The notes: a model not told the origin generated them from the letters alone. A stretch of DNA of 64,000 nt from Mollicutes bacterium (GCA_003553945.1 PWEL01000025.1:1-64000), one strand, 5' to 3'; positions 26,326-36,072 are shown, counted from the first letter of the stretch. Translations and numbers: made by a program.

Positions 26326-27351
26326 TTACTCCTCAAGCGCATCGATGATTTTTCTGTGCGCCCTGGAGATGGCATGAGGGAACGTTGCAAGAGCATGCGC
26401 GAAGGGGCTTCTCCGCGGGCTGCTTGCCTTATAGACATGCATATGCCAGACCTTGTGCGTGAAGGTGTGTGTGAAGGTCTGCATGAACTCGGGTTCGGAG
26501 AGTTTCACTCCATAATCCTCCTCGAACGCTCCGATCGCCTGTTCAAGGGTGCCGGTGTATTGAGGGAATTCATACATGTTCGCAAGCAGGCCGGCTTTGG
26601 GACGCTTGCGCAGGAAGTATCCGTTGCCGGCATCAACTAGCAATGTAATATAGTGTTCATGCGTTTTACGACGCGATGCGCTCTTGAAAGGGAATTCATC
26701 CTGCCTTTTTTGTTTGTATGCGAAGCAATGAGCCGGCAGTGGACATTCGCCGCACCGCGGCCGCTTCAGACATATGAGCGCGCCGACCTCCATGAGCCCC
26801 TGGGTGAAATCACTCGGCGTGGTCTGCGCGATCGGTGTCTTCAGCACATCCTCGATCTCCCGCATATGTTTCACCTTGCGCACGTCCTTCTCATAAAGCA
26901 GGATCCGGCTCATCACACGCATCACATTGCCATCGACGGCAGGGATGGGCTTTTCGAAGGCTATGGAGAGGATGGCGCCGGCAGTGTAGCGTCCGACGCC
27001 CTTGAGTTTCTTCATCTCCTCGAAAGTATCTGGAAAGGCGCCGTATTCATAGACGATCGTCCGTGCAGTTTCATGCAGATAGCGGGCGCGGCTGTAATAG
27101 CCGAGCCCCTCCCACATCTTGAGGACAGTTTCGAAAGGAGCGTCCGCAAGCGTGTTGACATCCGGGAAGCGCTGCATGAAACGTTCGTAGTAGGGAAGCA
27201 TCGTGGCGATCTGTGTCTGTTGGAGCATGAGTTCGCTCACGAGAATCTCGTAGGGGTCCCGGCGATGCCTGAAAGGGAGGTCCCGCCGGTTGAGACGATA
27301 CCAGCGAGAAAGGTCGTGCGCGAACTTTTTCGGGTCTGTGAGTTTTTCCAT
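26326..27351 (-). CDS. mutY: A/G-specific adenine glycosylase MutY
   Basis: MutY removes adenine mispaired with 8-oxoguanine. The 341 residues contain the catalytic glutamate in SELMLQQTQ (Glu40), the helix-hairpin-helix LKGVGRYTAGAI (116-127), catalytic Asp140 in VDGNVMRV and the [4Fe-4S] cysteines 194, 200, 203 and 209. The C-terminal NUDIX-like 8-oxoG recognition domain is present. The gene starts 15 bases after the PLD gene stop, with AGGAG in the gap. Confidence 0.96.
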   Translation of the reverse strand: MEKLTDPKKFAHDLSRWYRLNRRDLPFRHRRDPYEILVSELMLQQTQIATMLPYYERFMQRFPDVNTLADAPFETVLKMWEGLGYYSRARYLHETARTIVYEYGAFPDTFEEMKKLKGVGRYTAGAILSIAFEKPIPAVDGNVMRVMSRILLYEKDVRKVKHMREIEDVLKTPIAQTTPSDFTQGLMEVGALICLKRPRCGECPLPAHCFAYKQKRQDEFPFKSASRRKTHEHYITLLVDAGNGYFLRKRPKAGLLANMYEFPQYTGTLEQAIGAFEEDYGVKLSEPEFMQTFTHTFTHKVWHMHVYKASSPRRSPFAHALATFPHAISRAHRKIIDALEE

Positions 27352-27366
27352 ATGCAGGGGTCTCCT

Positions 27367-28755
27367 TTATAACAATGGGTCGAACCAGTATGTAAGGCCG
27401 TAAAGCATGATAAGAAGGACGCGCCACGGCCATGACTTCTCGAGCGCCTCGCCGCCGTCATCGACATATTCACCGTCCGGACCTACGATAAGCGATTCAT
27501 CGAGCGAGTCCTTCAGTATATCGTGAAGGTGCTCATGAAACGCTTCATCCCGTATCAGAATGGCGCTCTCGGTGCTCAGATACGTGCTCCGCGGGTCCAG
27601 ATTATAAGCACCGATGATGCTTATGTCGTCTCCGAAGGTCATCGTTTTCGCGTGCAGACTGTCCACACCTTGATACTCATAGAGTGTAGTGCGCTCCGCC
27701 AAGGGCTCCCGGTATCGAAGATACCCAGCGGTGGTGAATGGATTGGGGTTGGTCGCCGGCGCATTCGTCAACATGCGGACATCCCGCTGTTCAGTGTCGG
27801 GGATCAATTCAAGCATCTGCTCGGAGAAGACGATGTAGGGGCTCTGGACAAACCATTCATCCCTTGTTTCGGCGAGTTCCGCAAAAGTCCCGAGCATCAC
27901 CGGCTCCTTCTCGAAGCGCGTCAAAGGGTTTCGGAGAAAGGAGGTGTGTTCGACCTCAAGCGCTTCCTCCCGCATGGTCTCATAGGCTCTCGGGACATCC
28001 CTGCGTTCGCTGTGCGCTTCATATGCATCCTGCATGAGGGTTCTTCTTTCCAAAAGCGCGAGGCGTTCCTCAGCGGAAGATGTCCATGAAAACCTCGAAT
28101 TGAAGAGTTCCTCGTAATAGGCGGACATCTCACGCACGGTCTCATGCGTGCCGGACTCCCCGAACACCACGACATCCCGGTCGCGAGTCTCATCGGCGGG
28201 GTCGTCCTTCTCCATGAAATAGCGGTCACCGATATTCCTGCCGCCGCTCATTCCATAAGTCTCATCGACGATGATCAGCTTGTCGTGCAGACGGTTTTGC
28301 AGGGTGTGGGGGAGGAGCGGATTATACGGTTCGTACAGGGCCGCCTCCACATTCTCGTGACTGATCAGCGCCTCGTAGCGCCTTCCCGATTCAAAATACT
28401 GCGTGTGGAACACGGCGTCCAATACGAGGCGTACCTGCACGCCCCTGTCCGCCGCATCCAGAAGCGCCCCATAGAAAATGTCCCTGCTTTCACCGTCGTG
28501 CACGGTATAGTAGGAGACATCGACCGTTTCCTCGGCCTCCTCTATAAGGGCCAGTCTGAGATCCAAAGCCAGACCGCGGTCGTCGAACGCATAGGCGTAG
28601 GTAGTCTCCTCGTTGTCTTCCATGAACGTTTCCACATCGTAGGTGACGTCGCCTTCCATGATGACCGGATGCAAAAATACGAGCCCACCGAAGATAAAGG
28701 TGTGCCCGAACATGAAAAAAAGCGCAAGCATCAAGGGTCTTACCAGTCTGGACAT
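27367..28755 (-). CDS. Phospholipase D / cardiolipin synthase-family protein
   Basis: This 462-residue protein has an N-terminal membrane anchor (about 8-30) and two HKD motifs: HDKLIIVD (His157) and HAKTMTFGDD followed by GAYN (His368). Paired HKD motifs form the PLD catalytic site used by cardiolipin synthases. The single N-terminal anchor and an extended central region differ from classic ClsA with two helices. Cardiolipin synthesis or phospholipid transfer is likely, with the catalytic domain outside the membrane. ATG 28755 follows GAGAGGTG. Confidence 0.85.
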   Translation of the reverse strand: MSRLVRPLMLALFFMFGHTFIFGGLVFLHPVIMEGDVTYDVETFMEDNEETTYAYAFDDRGLALDLRLALIEEAEETVDVSYYTVHDGESRDIFYGALLDAADRGVQVRLVLDAVFHTQYFESGRRYEALISHENVEAALYEPYNPLLPHTLQNRLHDKLIIVDETYGMSGGRNIGDRYFMEKDDPADETRDRDVVVFGESGTHETVREMSAYYEELFNSRFSWTSSAEERLALLERRTLMQDAYEAHSERRDVPRAYETMREEALEVEHTSFLRNPLTRFEKEPVMLGTFAELAETRDEWFVQSPYIVFSEQMLELIPDTEQRDVRMLTNAPATNPNPFTTAGYLRYREPLAERTTLYEYQGVDSLHAKTMTFGDDISIIGAYNLDPRSTYLSTESAILIRDEAFHEHLHDILKDSLDESLIVGPDGEYVDDGGEALEKSWPWRVLLIMLYGLTYWFDPLL

Positions 28756-28816
28756 ACGCATCACCTCTCATATTATAGCGTTTTTTTAATCTTTTGGCTA
28801 TATACGCTCATGTCTT

Positions 28817-28846
28817 TTGTCGAGGTACTGCATATTGTGTTAGAAT
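28817..28846 (+). promoter_or_regulatory. Promoter of ptsI
   Basis: TTGTCG (28817-28822), 18 bases, TAGAAT (28841-28846) with an extended TG at 28838-28839. Confidence 0.55.
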
Positions 28847-28867
28847 TGATTTGAAGGAGGCGATTCA

Positions 28868-30583
28868 ATGAAAGGTAAAGTCGCAAGCACAGGCTATGGC
28901 ATCGGTGAAGCCGTTGTCGTTGAAAAGGAGACATTGAAGGCCGATAAAGAACACTGTGAAGATGTGAATACATGCATCGATGCTTTCCGCGAAGCCATCG
29001 AAAAGAGCACGGAAGAACTCAGGACCATCCGTGAGAAGTCGACGGAGTCCCTCGGCGAGGAGCACGCAGCCATCTTCGACGCCCACATCGAGATGGCGAA
29101 TGATGTCGAGATCAAGCAACAGGTCGAAAGCAAGATTGAAAACGACGGCGTCAAAGCCGCCTATGCATTCCAGGAAGTGACGGAACAGTTCATAGAGATG
29201 TTCGAGAATATGGAGGACGATTATTTCGCGGCCCGCGCCGCCGACATCAAGGACATCCAGCAGCGCGTGCTCGGGCATCTTCTGGACAAGCCCGTCAAGG
29301 ACCTCTCCCTGCTCGATTCGGCGAGCATCATCGTCGCGCGCGATCTTGCGCCGAGCGACACCGCCGGACTCAATATCGAACACGTCCGGGGGTTCGTCAC
29401 TGAAGCGGGCGGCACCACCTCCCACACCGCCATCATCGCCAGGGCCCTCGGCATCCCCGCGCTCGTGGGCGTGGAGGGAGCGCTTGAAAATGTCGAGGAG
29501 AAGGATACATTGCTGCTGGACGCCCATGAAGGCGAGCTCCACGTCAATCCTGACGAAAAGACGCTCGCGGATGCGAAAGAGAAGATACGGGCGCAGGAAG
29601 CGGAGCGCGAACGGTTAAAACCCTTTGCAAAGAAGAAAACTGAGACCGCCGACGGCAAGGCGATGCCGCTTTACGCCAATATCGGCACCCCCAAGGAGCT
29701 CATCGCCACGAACGAACACGGCGCCGAAGGCATCGGGCTCTTCCGCACGGAGTTCCTCTTCATGGACACTGCCTCAATGCCTGATGAAGGCACGCAGCTC
29801 GAAGCCTATAAAGAAGTGTTCGACACCATCCAGCCTGTCATCGTGCGCACGCTCGATATCGGCGGCGACAAGGCGCTCCCCTATCTCGAGATGCCCGAAG
29901 AGGCGAATCCCTTCCTCGGGCACCGCGCCGTGCACCTCACACTGAGCGAACCCGAACTCTTCAACACGCAGCTTCGCGCGCTTCTTCGCGCCGCGAAGGA
30001 CCAAAAGGAACTCCGCATCATGTTCCCCATGATCGCGACCGTTGAGGAGTTGAAGCGCGCGAAAGAATCCCTCGCGCGCGCAGAAAGTGAGCTAGAGAAG
30101 GAAGGAAAGGACTATCAGCGGAATGTCAAGGTCGGCATCATGATTGAAATCCCGGCCGCGGCGCTCAACGCACGCGCGCTCGGTAAGCACTGCGATTTCT
30201 TCAGCATCGGCACCAACGACCTGATTCAATACGTCTACGCCGCCGACCGCATGAACGAGCACGTCGCCTACCTCTACCGCCCCCTCGACCCGGTGCTTCT
30301 CTCACTGATCAAGGATGTCACCGACGCCGCCCAAGAGACCGACACTGAAATCGGCGTATGCGGCGAGATGGCCGGCGACTTCGACGCCGCGCTCATCCTC
30401 TTCGGCCTCGGACTCGATGAACTGAGCATGTCCCCGGCGCGCATCCTGCCCATCCGCGAAGCGCTCAGCCGCCTGCGCCTGGAACAGCTATCCACCCTCG
30501 CCGACGATGCGCTGAAGGCAGACGGCCCGGAGGAAGTGAGACGCATCGTCCAAGCCTTCAAGGATAAACATCTGAATACCTGA
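28868..30583 (+). CDS. ptsI: PTS enzyme I (phosphoenolpyruvate-protein phosphotransferase)
   Basis: Enzyme I takes phosphate from phosphoenolpyruvate and passes it to HPr. The 571 residues contain the phosphorylated histidine in GGTTSHTAIIAR (His186), the HPr-binding helical subdomain and the C-terminal PEP-binding TIM barrel with GxGTNDL-type motif SIGTNDLIQY. GAAGGAGG precedes the start. ptsH is not adjacent; it lies at 39237-39500 on the other strand. A strong terminator follows. Confidence 0.97.
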   Translation: MKGKVASTGYGIGEAVVVEKETLKADKEHCEDVNTCIDAFREAIEKSTEELRTIREKSTESLGEEHAAIFDAHIEMANDVEIKQQVESKIENDGVKAAYAFQEVTEQFIEMFENMEDDYFAARAADIKDIQQRVLGHLLDKPVKDLSLLDSASIIVARDLAPSDTAGLNIEHVRGFVTEAGGTTSHTAIIARALGIPALVGVEGALENVEEKDTLLLDAHEGELHVNPDEKTLADAKEKIRAQEAERERLKPFAKKKTETADGKAMPLYANIGTPKELIATNEHGAEGIGLFRTEFLFMDTASMPDEGTQLEAYKEVFDTIQPVIVRTLDIGGDKALPYLEMPEEANPFLGHRAVHLTLSEPELFNTQLRALLRAAKDQKELRIMFPMIATVEELKRAKESLARAESELEKEGKDYQRNVKVGIMIEIPAAALNARALGKHCDFFSIGTNDLIQYVYAADRMNEHVAYLYRPLDPVLLSLIKDVTDAAQETDTEIGVCGEMAGDFDAALILFGLGLDELSMSPARILPIREALSRLRLEQLSTLADDALKADGPEEVRRIVQAFKDKHLNT

Positions 30584-30594
30584 TTACCTACGCA

Positions 30595-30642
30595 AAATGT
30601 CAGCGTCTGGGACTAAGTCATCCCAGTCGCTGACATTTTTTA
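30595..30642 (+). terminator. Bidirectional terminator between ptsI and folC
   Basis: AAATGTCAGCG (30595-30605) pairs with CGCTGACATTT (30629-30639), with an inner CTGGGA/TCCCAG stem. T runs follow on the plus side; an A-rich 5' flank allows use on the minus side as well. Confidence 0.9.
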
Positions 30643-30661
30643 ATAGCGCGTGCCATGGTAT

Positions 30662-31921
30662 TCACGATGTCATGAAACGTCGGAGGGCACTGATGAAATA
30701 GAGCGACCCGGTCGCATAGAGGATGGCGTTCTCGCCATCCGGTCTGGCATGTTCATAGGCCTCCCTGTAATCCTTGAAAGCATGGACGTTGTTGTGGTCG
30801 CTCTGTTCGGCGAGGACATCCGCTTTCTCGCTGCGCGGATAGGGGATCTCCGTCACATAGAGTTCGTCCGCGAACGTCTCGATGCGCTTGAGCATCGGGA
30901 CATACGCTTTATCCTTCATCACATTGAAGAGGATGCGGATCGTCGCATCGGGATAATAGGTGCGGAGCGCTTCAAGGCTCCTCTCAAGGCTGCTTATGTT
31001 GTGGGCGCCATCGAGGATGACATTGCCGAATCGTTCAAAGCGGCCGGGAAGGTGCGCCTTTTCAAGCCCTTTTTTCTTAGCCTCAAGCGAAAGGTGGAAA
31101 TCATCGCGTTTAGCGAGGATATCAGCGGCTAAGAGTGCCGTATGGGCGTTTTCAACCTGATGCATGCCGAGCATGGATACATTGTAGCGTTCATTCCTAT
31201 AGACGATGACAGTGGGAAGGCCGAGGTCGACGTGTTCAAGGGGGTAATCCTTGGTGAAGTAGACCGGGCTTTTCTTGCTTTTCGCATGCGAACGGAACTG
31301 TTCTAGAAGGACGGGGTCCTTGACGCCGCTTACGAGCGGAACGCCGTCCTTGACAATGCCGAGCTTGTTCTCGGCGATGCTCTCGAGCGTATCGCCGAGA
31401 ATGTGCATGTGGTCGTATCCGACGCTCGTGATGACACTCAGGACAGGCGAAATGACATTCGTCGCATCGAGCGTGCCGCCGAGGCCGACTTCATAAAGGA
31501 CCACATCCACATCGGAGGCCTTGAAATAGAGAAAACTGATGAGCGTCACCATCTCGAAAAACGTGATCTGATCGTTGTAACGCTCCTTGTAGGACGCCTG
31601 CAGGGTGTAGACCTCTTCGATGTAATGCTTCAGGGCGTCATTTGGAATCGGAGCATCATTGATGGCGATGCGTTCGTTGAAGCTTACAACGTAGGGGCTC
31701 GTGAAGGTGCCGACGTTGTAGCCGGCCTCCATGAGCATCTGTTTTAAGAACGTGAGGGTCGAGCCCTTGCCGTTCGTCCCGCCGATATGGATGGTCTTGA
31801 AGCTGATTTCGGGATGCCCGAGCATCTCGCAGGCCTTCTGCATGCGCGTGAGGTCGTATTTATCGCCGAACTTCTTGACTGATTCAATCCAGGACTGCGC
31901 GTCTTTCAAAGTATCAAACAT
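30662..31921 (-). CDS. folC: Folylpolyglutamate synthase / dihydrofolate synthase FolC
   Basis: FolC adds glutamate to folates using ATP. The 419 residues contain the P-loop GTNGKGS near 47, the SPYVVSFNERI block and a C-terminal glutamate ligase domain. The start at 31921 lies inside the valS end (8-base overlap), so the two are coupled. folP and folK are not in the window, so its share in de novo synthesis cannot be judged. thyA and folA lie about 20 kb away. Confidence 0.94.
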   Translation of the reverse strand: MFDTLKDAQSWIESVKKFGDKYDLTRMQKACEMLGHPEISFKTIHIGGTNGKGSTLTFLKQMLMEAGYNVGTFTSPYVVSFNERIAINDAPIPNDALKHYIEEVYTLQASYKERYNDQITFFEMVTLISFLYFKASDVDVVLYEVGLGGTLDATNVISPVLSVITSVGYDHMHILGDTLESIAENKLGIVKDGVPLVSGVKDPVLLEQFRSHAKSKKSPVYFTKDYPLEHVDLGLPTVIVYRNERYNVSMLGMHQVENAHTALLAADILAKRDDFHLSLEAKKKGLEKAHLPGRFERFGNVILDGAHNISSLERSLEALRTYYPDATIRILFNVMKDKAYVPMLKRIETFADELYVTEIPYPRSEKADVLAEQSDHNNVHAFKDYREAYEHARPDGENAILYATGSLYFISALRRFMTS

Positions 31922-34517
31922 CGCGTCTGAGTTCCTCGATACGCTTCTTGACGAGCGCATGTTCTTTTTTATAGCGTTCGAGCTTCCTGCGTTCTTCTTC
32001 GACTTTCTCCTTCGGGGCCTTCTCGACGAACTTCTCATTGCCCAGCATGCCCTCGGCGCGCTTGATCTCGCCTTCGAGCCGCTTGAGTTCTTCGCGCTGC
32101 CGCTCGAGCTCGGCGCTTAGGTCGACGAGGTCTCCGAGGGGGATATAGAGCGTGAAGCGGGCGTCGACGAAGGAGACGTTCTCCTTCTGCATCTCGATGT
32201 CCCGAGCGATTTCAAAGCGTCCGGGCGTGATGAAGGCGTCGAAGAGCTCGCGGTGCGCGGTGAGGATCTTCTCCGTGTTTGCATCGCAGGCGATATGGAT
32301 ATCGACCGGCTGACTGTTCGCGACCTGGTATTCATTGCGGACCTTGCGCACGCGATGAATCAGGGCTTTCACGATGTCGAACTGCTCGACGGCCTCCTCA
32401 TCCCTGATGAATGCATCCGCTTCAGGCCAGGGGGCGACCATGATCGATTCGGCGTCGCGCACGGGGAGGCGCTGATAGATCGATTCCGTCACGAAGGGCA
32501 TGAACGGGTGCAAGAGCTTGAGCACGGCGCGCCACACGTGATAGAGCACGGCTTTCGTGGCCGATTTCTCCGTACCTTCCTTCCTGAGAGCGAGCTTGCT
32601 GACTTCGACATACCAGGAGGCGACCTCCTCCCAGCTGAATTTATAGAGGTCCTTCGCGGCCTCGCCGAATTCAAAGGCGTCGTACTGGCGGTTCACCGCC
32701 TCGATGGTCTCCTTGAGACGCGTGAGGATCCAGCGGTCCTTGACATCCAGGGCGTCAGGGTCGATGCGTGCGTCCTCCTCGCTCATGTCCTCGATGTGCA
32801 TGAGGGTGAAGCGGGAGATGTTCCAGAGCTTGTTGATGAAATTCCAGCTGGATTCGACCTTCTCCATCTCGAAGCGAAGGTCCTGCCCGGGGGCGGAGTT
32901 GGTGGTGAGGAAATAACGGAGCGTGTCGATGCCGTGGCTCTCCTTGATGTCCATGGGGTCGACGCCGTTACCGAGGGACTTGCTCATCTTGCGGCCGTAG
33001 CGGTCGCGGATGAGGCCGTGGATGAGAACGTGTTTGAACGGTGTCTCGCCGGTGAACTCGAGGCCCTGAAAGATCATCCGGGCGACCCAGAAGAATATGA
33101 TGTCATAGCCCGTGATCATCGTCTGTGTGGGGTAGTAGCGTTTGAAATCCTCGGTCTCTTCAGGCCATCCGAGCGTAGAGAAGGGCCAGAGCGCTGAAGA
33201 GAACCAGGTATCGAGGACATCCTCGTCCTGTTCGTACCCTTCGGGCGGATTGTCACCGACATAGACATCGCCGTCCTCGCTGTAGTAGGCCGGAATGCGA
33301 TGCCCCCACCAGAGCTGTCGGGAGATGCACCAGTCCTGCACCTCCTCCATCCAGCGGCGGAAGGTCTTCTCGAAACGGGACGGGATGAACTCGGCAGCTG
33401 AATGTTCGAGCGCCTGATCCGCGAGCGGCCTCATCCTGACGAACCACTGAAGGGAAAGTCGCGGCTCGACGGGGACGCCCGTGCGTTCGCTGTGACCGAC
33501 GTTATGCACATGGTCCTCGACCTTCTCGAGGAGGCCTTCATCCTTTAAATCATCAAGCAAAGCCTTCCGGCACTCGAAACGATCCATGCCCTCATAAGGG
33601 CCGGCCATGTCGTTCATGCGGCCGTCCTCCTCCATGCATAGCGGTTTCTCAAGGTCATGGCGCTCACCCACCTCGAAGTCGTTCGGGTCATGTGCGGGGG
33701 TGACTTTGACGGCACCGGTGCCGAACTCCCTGTCGACCTGTTCATCGGCGATGATGGGGATGGCGCGCTCCGTCCCCGGAATCAGAACCTTTTTCCCGAG
33801 ATGCTTGCGCCGTTCACTATCATCAGGGTGGATCATGAGCGCGGTGTCGGCAAACATGGTCTCCGGACGCGTGGTGGCGATCAGGATGTAATCGCTCTTG
33901 TCCTCGAGACAGTAACGGAAATAATAGAGCTTGTCCTCCACTTCTTCATACTCGACTTCGATATTGGAGAGCGCGGTCTTCGCCTGCACATCCCAGTTGA
34001 TGATGCGGGCCTTGCGGTATATGAGCCCTTTCTCATAAAGGCGGATGAATACTTCGTTGACCGCACTGGAAAGCCCTTCATCCAGCGTGAACCGCTCCTT
34101 GTCGTAATCCACGCTGATGCCGAGGGCCGCCCACTGCGAGCGGATGATATCGGCGTAGCGCTCCTTCCACGACCACGCCTCTTCTAAAAACGCCTCGCGT
34201 CCGATTGCGCGCGGGTCGTCACCGCGCTCGCGGATCAGTGCGTCAATCTTCGCCTGTGTGGCGATGCCGGCATGGTCCATGCCGGGGAGATAGAGCGCAT
34301 CATAGCCTTCCATGCGCTTCTTGCGGATGATGAGGTCCTGAAGAGTGTTGTCCCACGCGTGTCCGAGGTGAAGGTTCCCCGTGACATTCGGGGGCGGGAT
34401 CACAATCGTATAGGGAGGCTTCTCAGAATCCCCGCTTTTGAAGAACCCCTGCTTCTTCCACCATTCATACGTGTCCGCTTCTACTTGTTTGTGCTCATAC
34501 TTCTTCGCCATGTCCAT
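31914..34517 (-). CDS. valS: Valyl-tRNA synthetase
   Basis: ValS charges tRNA-Val. The 867 residues have the class I motifs PPPNVTGNLHLGHAW (HIGH type) and [12 protein letters not shown], an editing domain between them, the anticodon domain and the C-terminal coiled coil (about 800-867) typical of ValS. AGGAGG precedes the start. The gene is under T-box control and is followed directly by folC. Confidence 0.97.
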   Translation of the reverse strand: MDMAKKYEHKQVEADTYEWWKKQGFFKSGDSEKPPYTIVIPPPNVTGNLHLGHAWDNTLQDLIIRKKRMEGYDALYLPGMDHAGIATQAKIDALIRERGDDPRAIGREAFLEEAWSWKERYADIIRSQWAALGISVDYDKERFTLDEGLSSAVNEVFIRLYEKGLIYRKARIINWDVQAKTALSNIEVEYEEVEDKLYYFRYCLEDKSDYILIATTRPETMFADTALMIHPDDSERRKHLGKKVLIPGTERAIPIIADEQVDREFGTGAVKVTPAHDPNDFEVGERHDLEKPLCMEEDGRMNDMAGPYEGMDRFECRKALLDDLKDEGLLEKVEDHVHNVGHSERTGVPVEPRLSLQWFVRMRPLADQALEHSAAEFIPSRFEKTFRRWMEEVQDWCISRQLWWGHRIPAYYSEDGDVYVGDNPPEGYEQDEDVLDTWFSSALWPFSTLGWPEETEDFKRYYPTQTMITGYDIIFFWVARMIFQGLEFTGETPFKHVLIHGLIRDRYGRKMSKSLGNGVDPMDIKESHGIDTLRYFLTTNSAPGQDLRFEMEKVESSWNFINKLWNISRFTLMHIEDMSEEDARIDPDALDVKDRWILTRLKETIEAVNRQYDAFEFGEAAKDLYKFSWEEVASWYVEVSKLALRKEGTEKSATKAVLYHVWRAVLKLLHPFMPFVTESIYQRLPVRDAESIMVAPWPEADAFIRDEEAVEQFDIVKALIHRVRKVRNEYQVANSQPVDIHIACDANTEKILTAHRELFDAFITPGRFEIARDIEMQKENVSFVDARFTLYIPLGDLVDLSAELERQREELKRLEGEIKRAEGMLGNEKFVEKAPKEKVEEERRKLERYKKEHALVKKRIEELRRDV

Positions 34518-34532
34518 CTTGCATTCCTCCTA

Positions 34533-34753
34533 TAAAAAACGCCTTATGTCAAAAGACACAAGGACGAAACTCTGTTCGCGGTACCACCTTTATTCCGGCT
34601 TCGTGCCGGCGCTCGAGACGTTAACGCCGTCGACGGGTCCGACTACGTATCACCGGACCACTCCGAGGTGACGTTCAACGGTCCGTCTACCGGTTCGCAG
34701 CTCCACCGGCTCTCTTCAAGACTTACCCGCCTACTCTTCCTCATCTTCGTGTT
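34533..34753 (-). promoter_or_regulatory. T-box leader of valS, specifier GUC
   Basis: The minus strand carries the T-box sequence AAGGTGGTACCGCG (34578-34591) and an upstream AGAGAGCCGGTGG stem I distal motif. A terminator CCTTGTGTC/GACATAAGG ends in a T run (34534-34562). The specifier-loop context GTCACCnnnGAG places the Val codon GUC at 34670-34672. It matches the ileS leader position for position, where the codon is AUC. Uncharged tRNA-Val should favour antitermination. Confidence 0.95.
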
Positions 34754-34759
34754 ATTCGT

Positions 34760-34788
34760 AGTGTATCACACCGTGAAGGGCTTTTCAA
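34760..34788 (-). promoter_or_regulatory. Promoter of the valS T-box transcript
   Basis: On the minus strand TTGAAA (34783-34788), a 17-base spacer and TACACT (34760-34765) with an extended TG. Confidence 0.7.
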
Positions 34789-34797
34789 CGCCAGGTT

Positions 34798-34830
34798 GAA
34801 AAAAGCGCGGAATGTATCCGCGCCTTTTTA
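34798..34830 (-). terminator. Terminator of the pseudopilin gene
   Basis: GCGCGGA (34805-34811) pairs with TCCGCGC (34817-34823). On the minus strand it is followed by a T run and begins at the stop codon. Confidence 0.85.
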
Positions 34831-35958
34831 ATCGATGCGCTCCCAGGGGTGCCCGGGTTCGCCATGATTGGATTGCGGAGGGTCTCCCTCCGTCCAGTAC
34901 TGAGCCACAAAACGGTCGCCGCCATGTGTGACTTCATCGCCTTCTTCATAGATAGAATTCGGATGCCATTGTTCAGTGGATGATGCTTGCCACACTAGGC
35001 TTTGATCCGGACGGTCGCCTTGACTCCACCATGAAGCTTCATAAGAACTCCCCTGATATACGACTTCATCGCCGGCCTCATAGGTGTTATAGTAGCGCCA
35101 TTCATCGGTCAGGGCCTGCCAGCTGTAGGACGCTTCCGGCGATTCGCCTTGGTTCCATTCGTGGGCCTCGTATGTCTCCCCTTCATAAATGACTGTATCT
35201 CCGGCATCATAGGTGTTCGTAGGATGCCATTCACTAGTGAGGGCATTCCATGCATAGGAGTCAGAGGGAGGTTCTCCTTCATTCCAATATTGTGCACGGT
35301 ACAATGTCCCCTCATACTCTATTTCATCGCCTTCTTCATACCAATTATGTTGATGCCAGTTGTCGGATACGGCCTGCCAGACGGGGTCGGTCCCCGGTTC
35401 CGTCCCCTCTGTCCACCATTGGGCATAATAAACCGTGCCATTGTGGATGACTTCCTCGCCTTCTGTGTAAGTTGTTTCAGTAGACCATGATGAGGCTTCC
35501 TGATCGCTTTCTTCGTCTTCATCGGGAATTGCGGGAGTATGCTGTGCACGATGGACATGGTCCTGCTCACCGCTCGAAGGGACCTTTCCTGAAACGATGC
35601 GAATGCCATCCTCATCATAAGGGAATGACAATTCACCCTCCTTGGCGTATACGACTTCGAAGGCCCGCAGGTTCTGCACGCGGACAAAATAGGCATAATC
35701 ATCCTCAATGTTATTCACGAAGTCATCCAGTTGAGACTCCAATAAGACATCTCCTGTTTCGCAGCTATGATGCCCTATGCTTCGGCAGTACTCGCCCGCG
35801 GCATATTCAATCTCCCGGGCCTGCTGGAGCACGGTGTCCTTCTGGGTGTTCTCAAGAGTCCTCGACGCTACGGGGTAGGACACCCCTGCAACGATCGCAA
35901 GCAACACGATGACGATCAGAACTTCAAAAATCGTCAGTCCTTTTTGATTCAAAGCCAT
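34828..35958 (-). CDS. Type IV pilin-like protein with five CBM5/12-like carbohydrate-binding repeats
   Basis: This protein of about 376 residues begins with a prepilin leader and methylation motif, QKG then LTIFE, plus the hydrophobic helix VLIVIVLLAIVAG, which suits cleavage by a prepilin peptidase after the glycine. A short pilin-like head (about 30-125) has two cysteines. An acidic linker (about 130-157) leads to five tandem repeats (158-196, 201-240, 244-283, 287-326, 331-374). Each has W, then YxxGD/E, a V-x-Y/H-x-G strand and A-x-W/Y-W-x-E/Q-G, the ChiC/CBM5-12 pattern that binds chitin or similar glycans. The start is uncertain: ATG 35967, ATG 35958 or TTG 35952, the last with the best spacing to GGAGG. 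No other pilus genes are in the window. Confidence 0.85.
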   Translation of the reverse strand: MALNQKGLTIFEVLIVIVLLAIVAGVSYPVASRTLENTQKDTVLQQAREIEYAAGEYCRSIGHHSCETGDVLLESQLDDFVNNIEDDYAYFVRVQNLRAFEVVYAKEGELSFPYDEDGIRIVSGKVPSSGEQDHVHRAQHTPAIPDEDEESDQEASSWSTETTYTEGEEVIHNGTVYYAQWWTEGTEPGTDPVWQAVSDNWHQHNWYEEGDEIEYEGTLYRAQYWNEGEPPSDSYAWNALTSEWHPTNTYDAGDTVIYEGETYEAHEWNQGESPEASYSWQALTDEWRYYNTYEAGDEVVYQGSSYEASWWSQGDRPDQSLVWQASSTEQWHPNSIYEEGDEVTHGGDRFVAQYWTEGDPPQSNHGEPGHPWERID

Positions 35959-35968
35959 CTCCTCCATG

Positions 35969-35991
35969 GCGCAGCTATTAAAAAGCTGCGC
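35969..35991 (-). repeat. Hairpin next to the pseudopilin ribosome binding site
   Basis: GCGCAGCT (35969-35976) and AGCTGCGC (35984-35991) pair perfectly around a 7-base loop. It lies between the riboswitch candidate and GGAGG. It has no T run, so it is more likely to influence translation or mRNA stability than to end transcription. Confidence 0.6.
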
Positions 35992-36002
35992 ATTCGATTG
36001 AA

Positions 36003-36072
36003 TGGAAGCTGGCTGTCTCGATGAGACCCTCTAGCTTTCCGCCGCCGGGTCACCCCGGTTTTGGCTTTGGCA
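36003..36072 (-). promoter_or_regulatory. Candidate c-di-GMP-I (GEMM) riboswitch
   Basis: On the minus strand CCGGG-GTGA-CCCGG forms a stem with a GNRA tetraloop. It is followed by the linker GCGGAAAGCTA, close to the GEMM consensus ACGCAAAGCYA, and then a stem of the form GGGTCT...AGACAGCC, the usual tetraloop-receptor side. These parts occur in GEMM order. The outer closing pairing and two linker bases deviate, so the ligand could differ (cAG variant) or the element may be divergent. Position upstream of a pilin gene is typical of GEMM targets. Confidence 0.55.

Noticed and set aside
28772-28777. TATAAT on the minus strand as promoter of the PLD-family gene
   Set aside because: The predicted start would fall inside the ribosome binding site, leaving no usable leader.
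35949-36072. Glycine, TPP or preQ1 riboswitch before the pilin
   Set aside because: None of their conserved cores is present; the GNRA stem, AAAGCTA linker and GGGTCT/AGACAGCC stem fit GEMM best.
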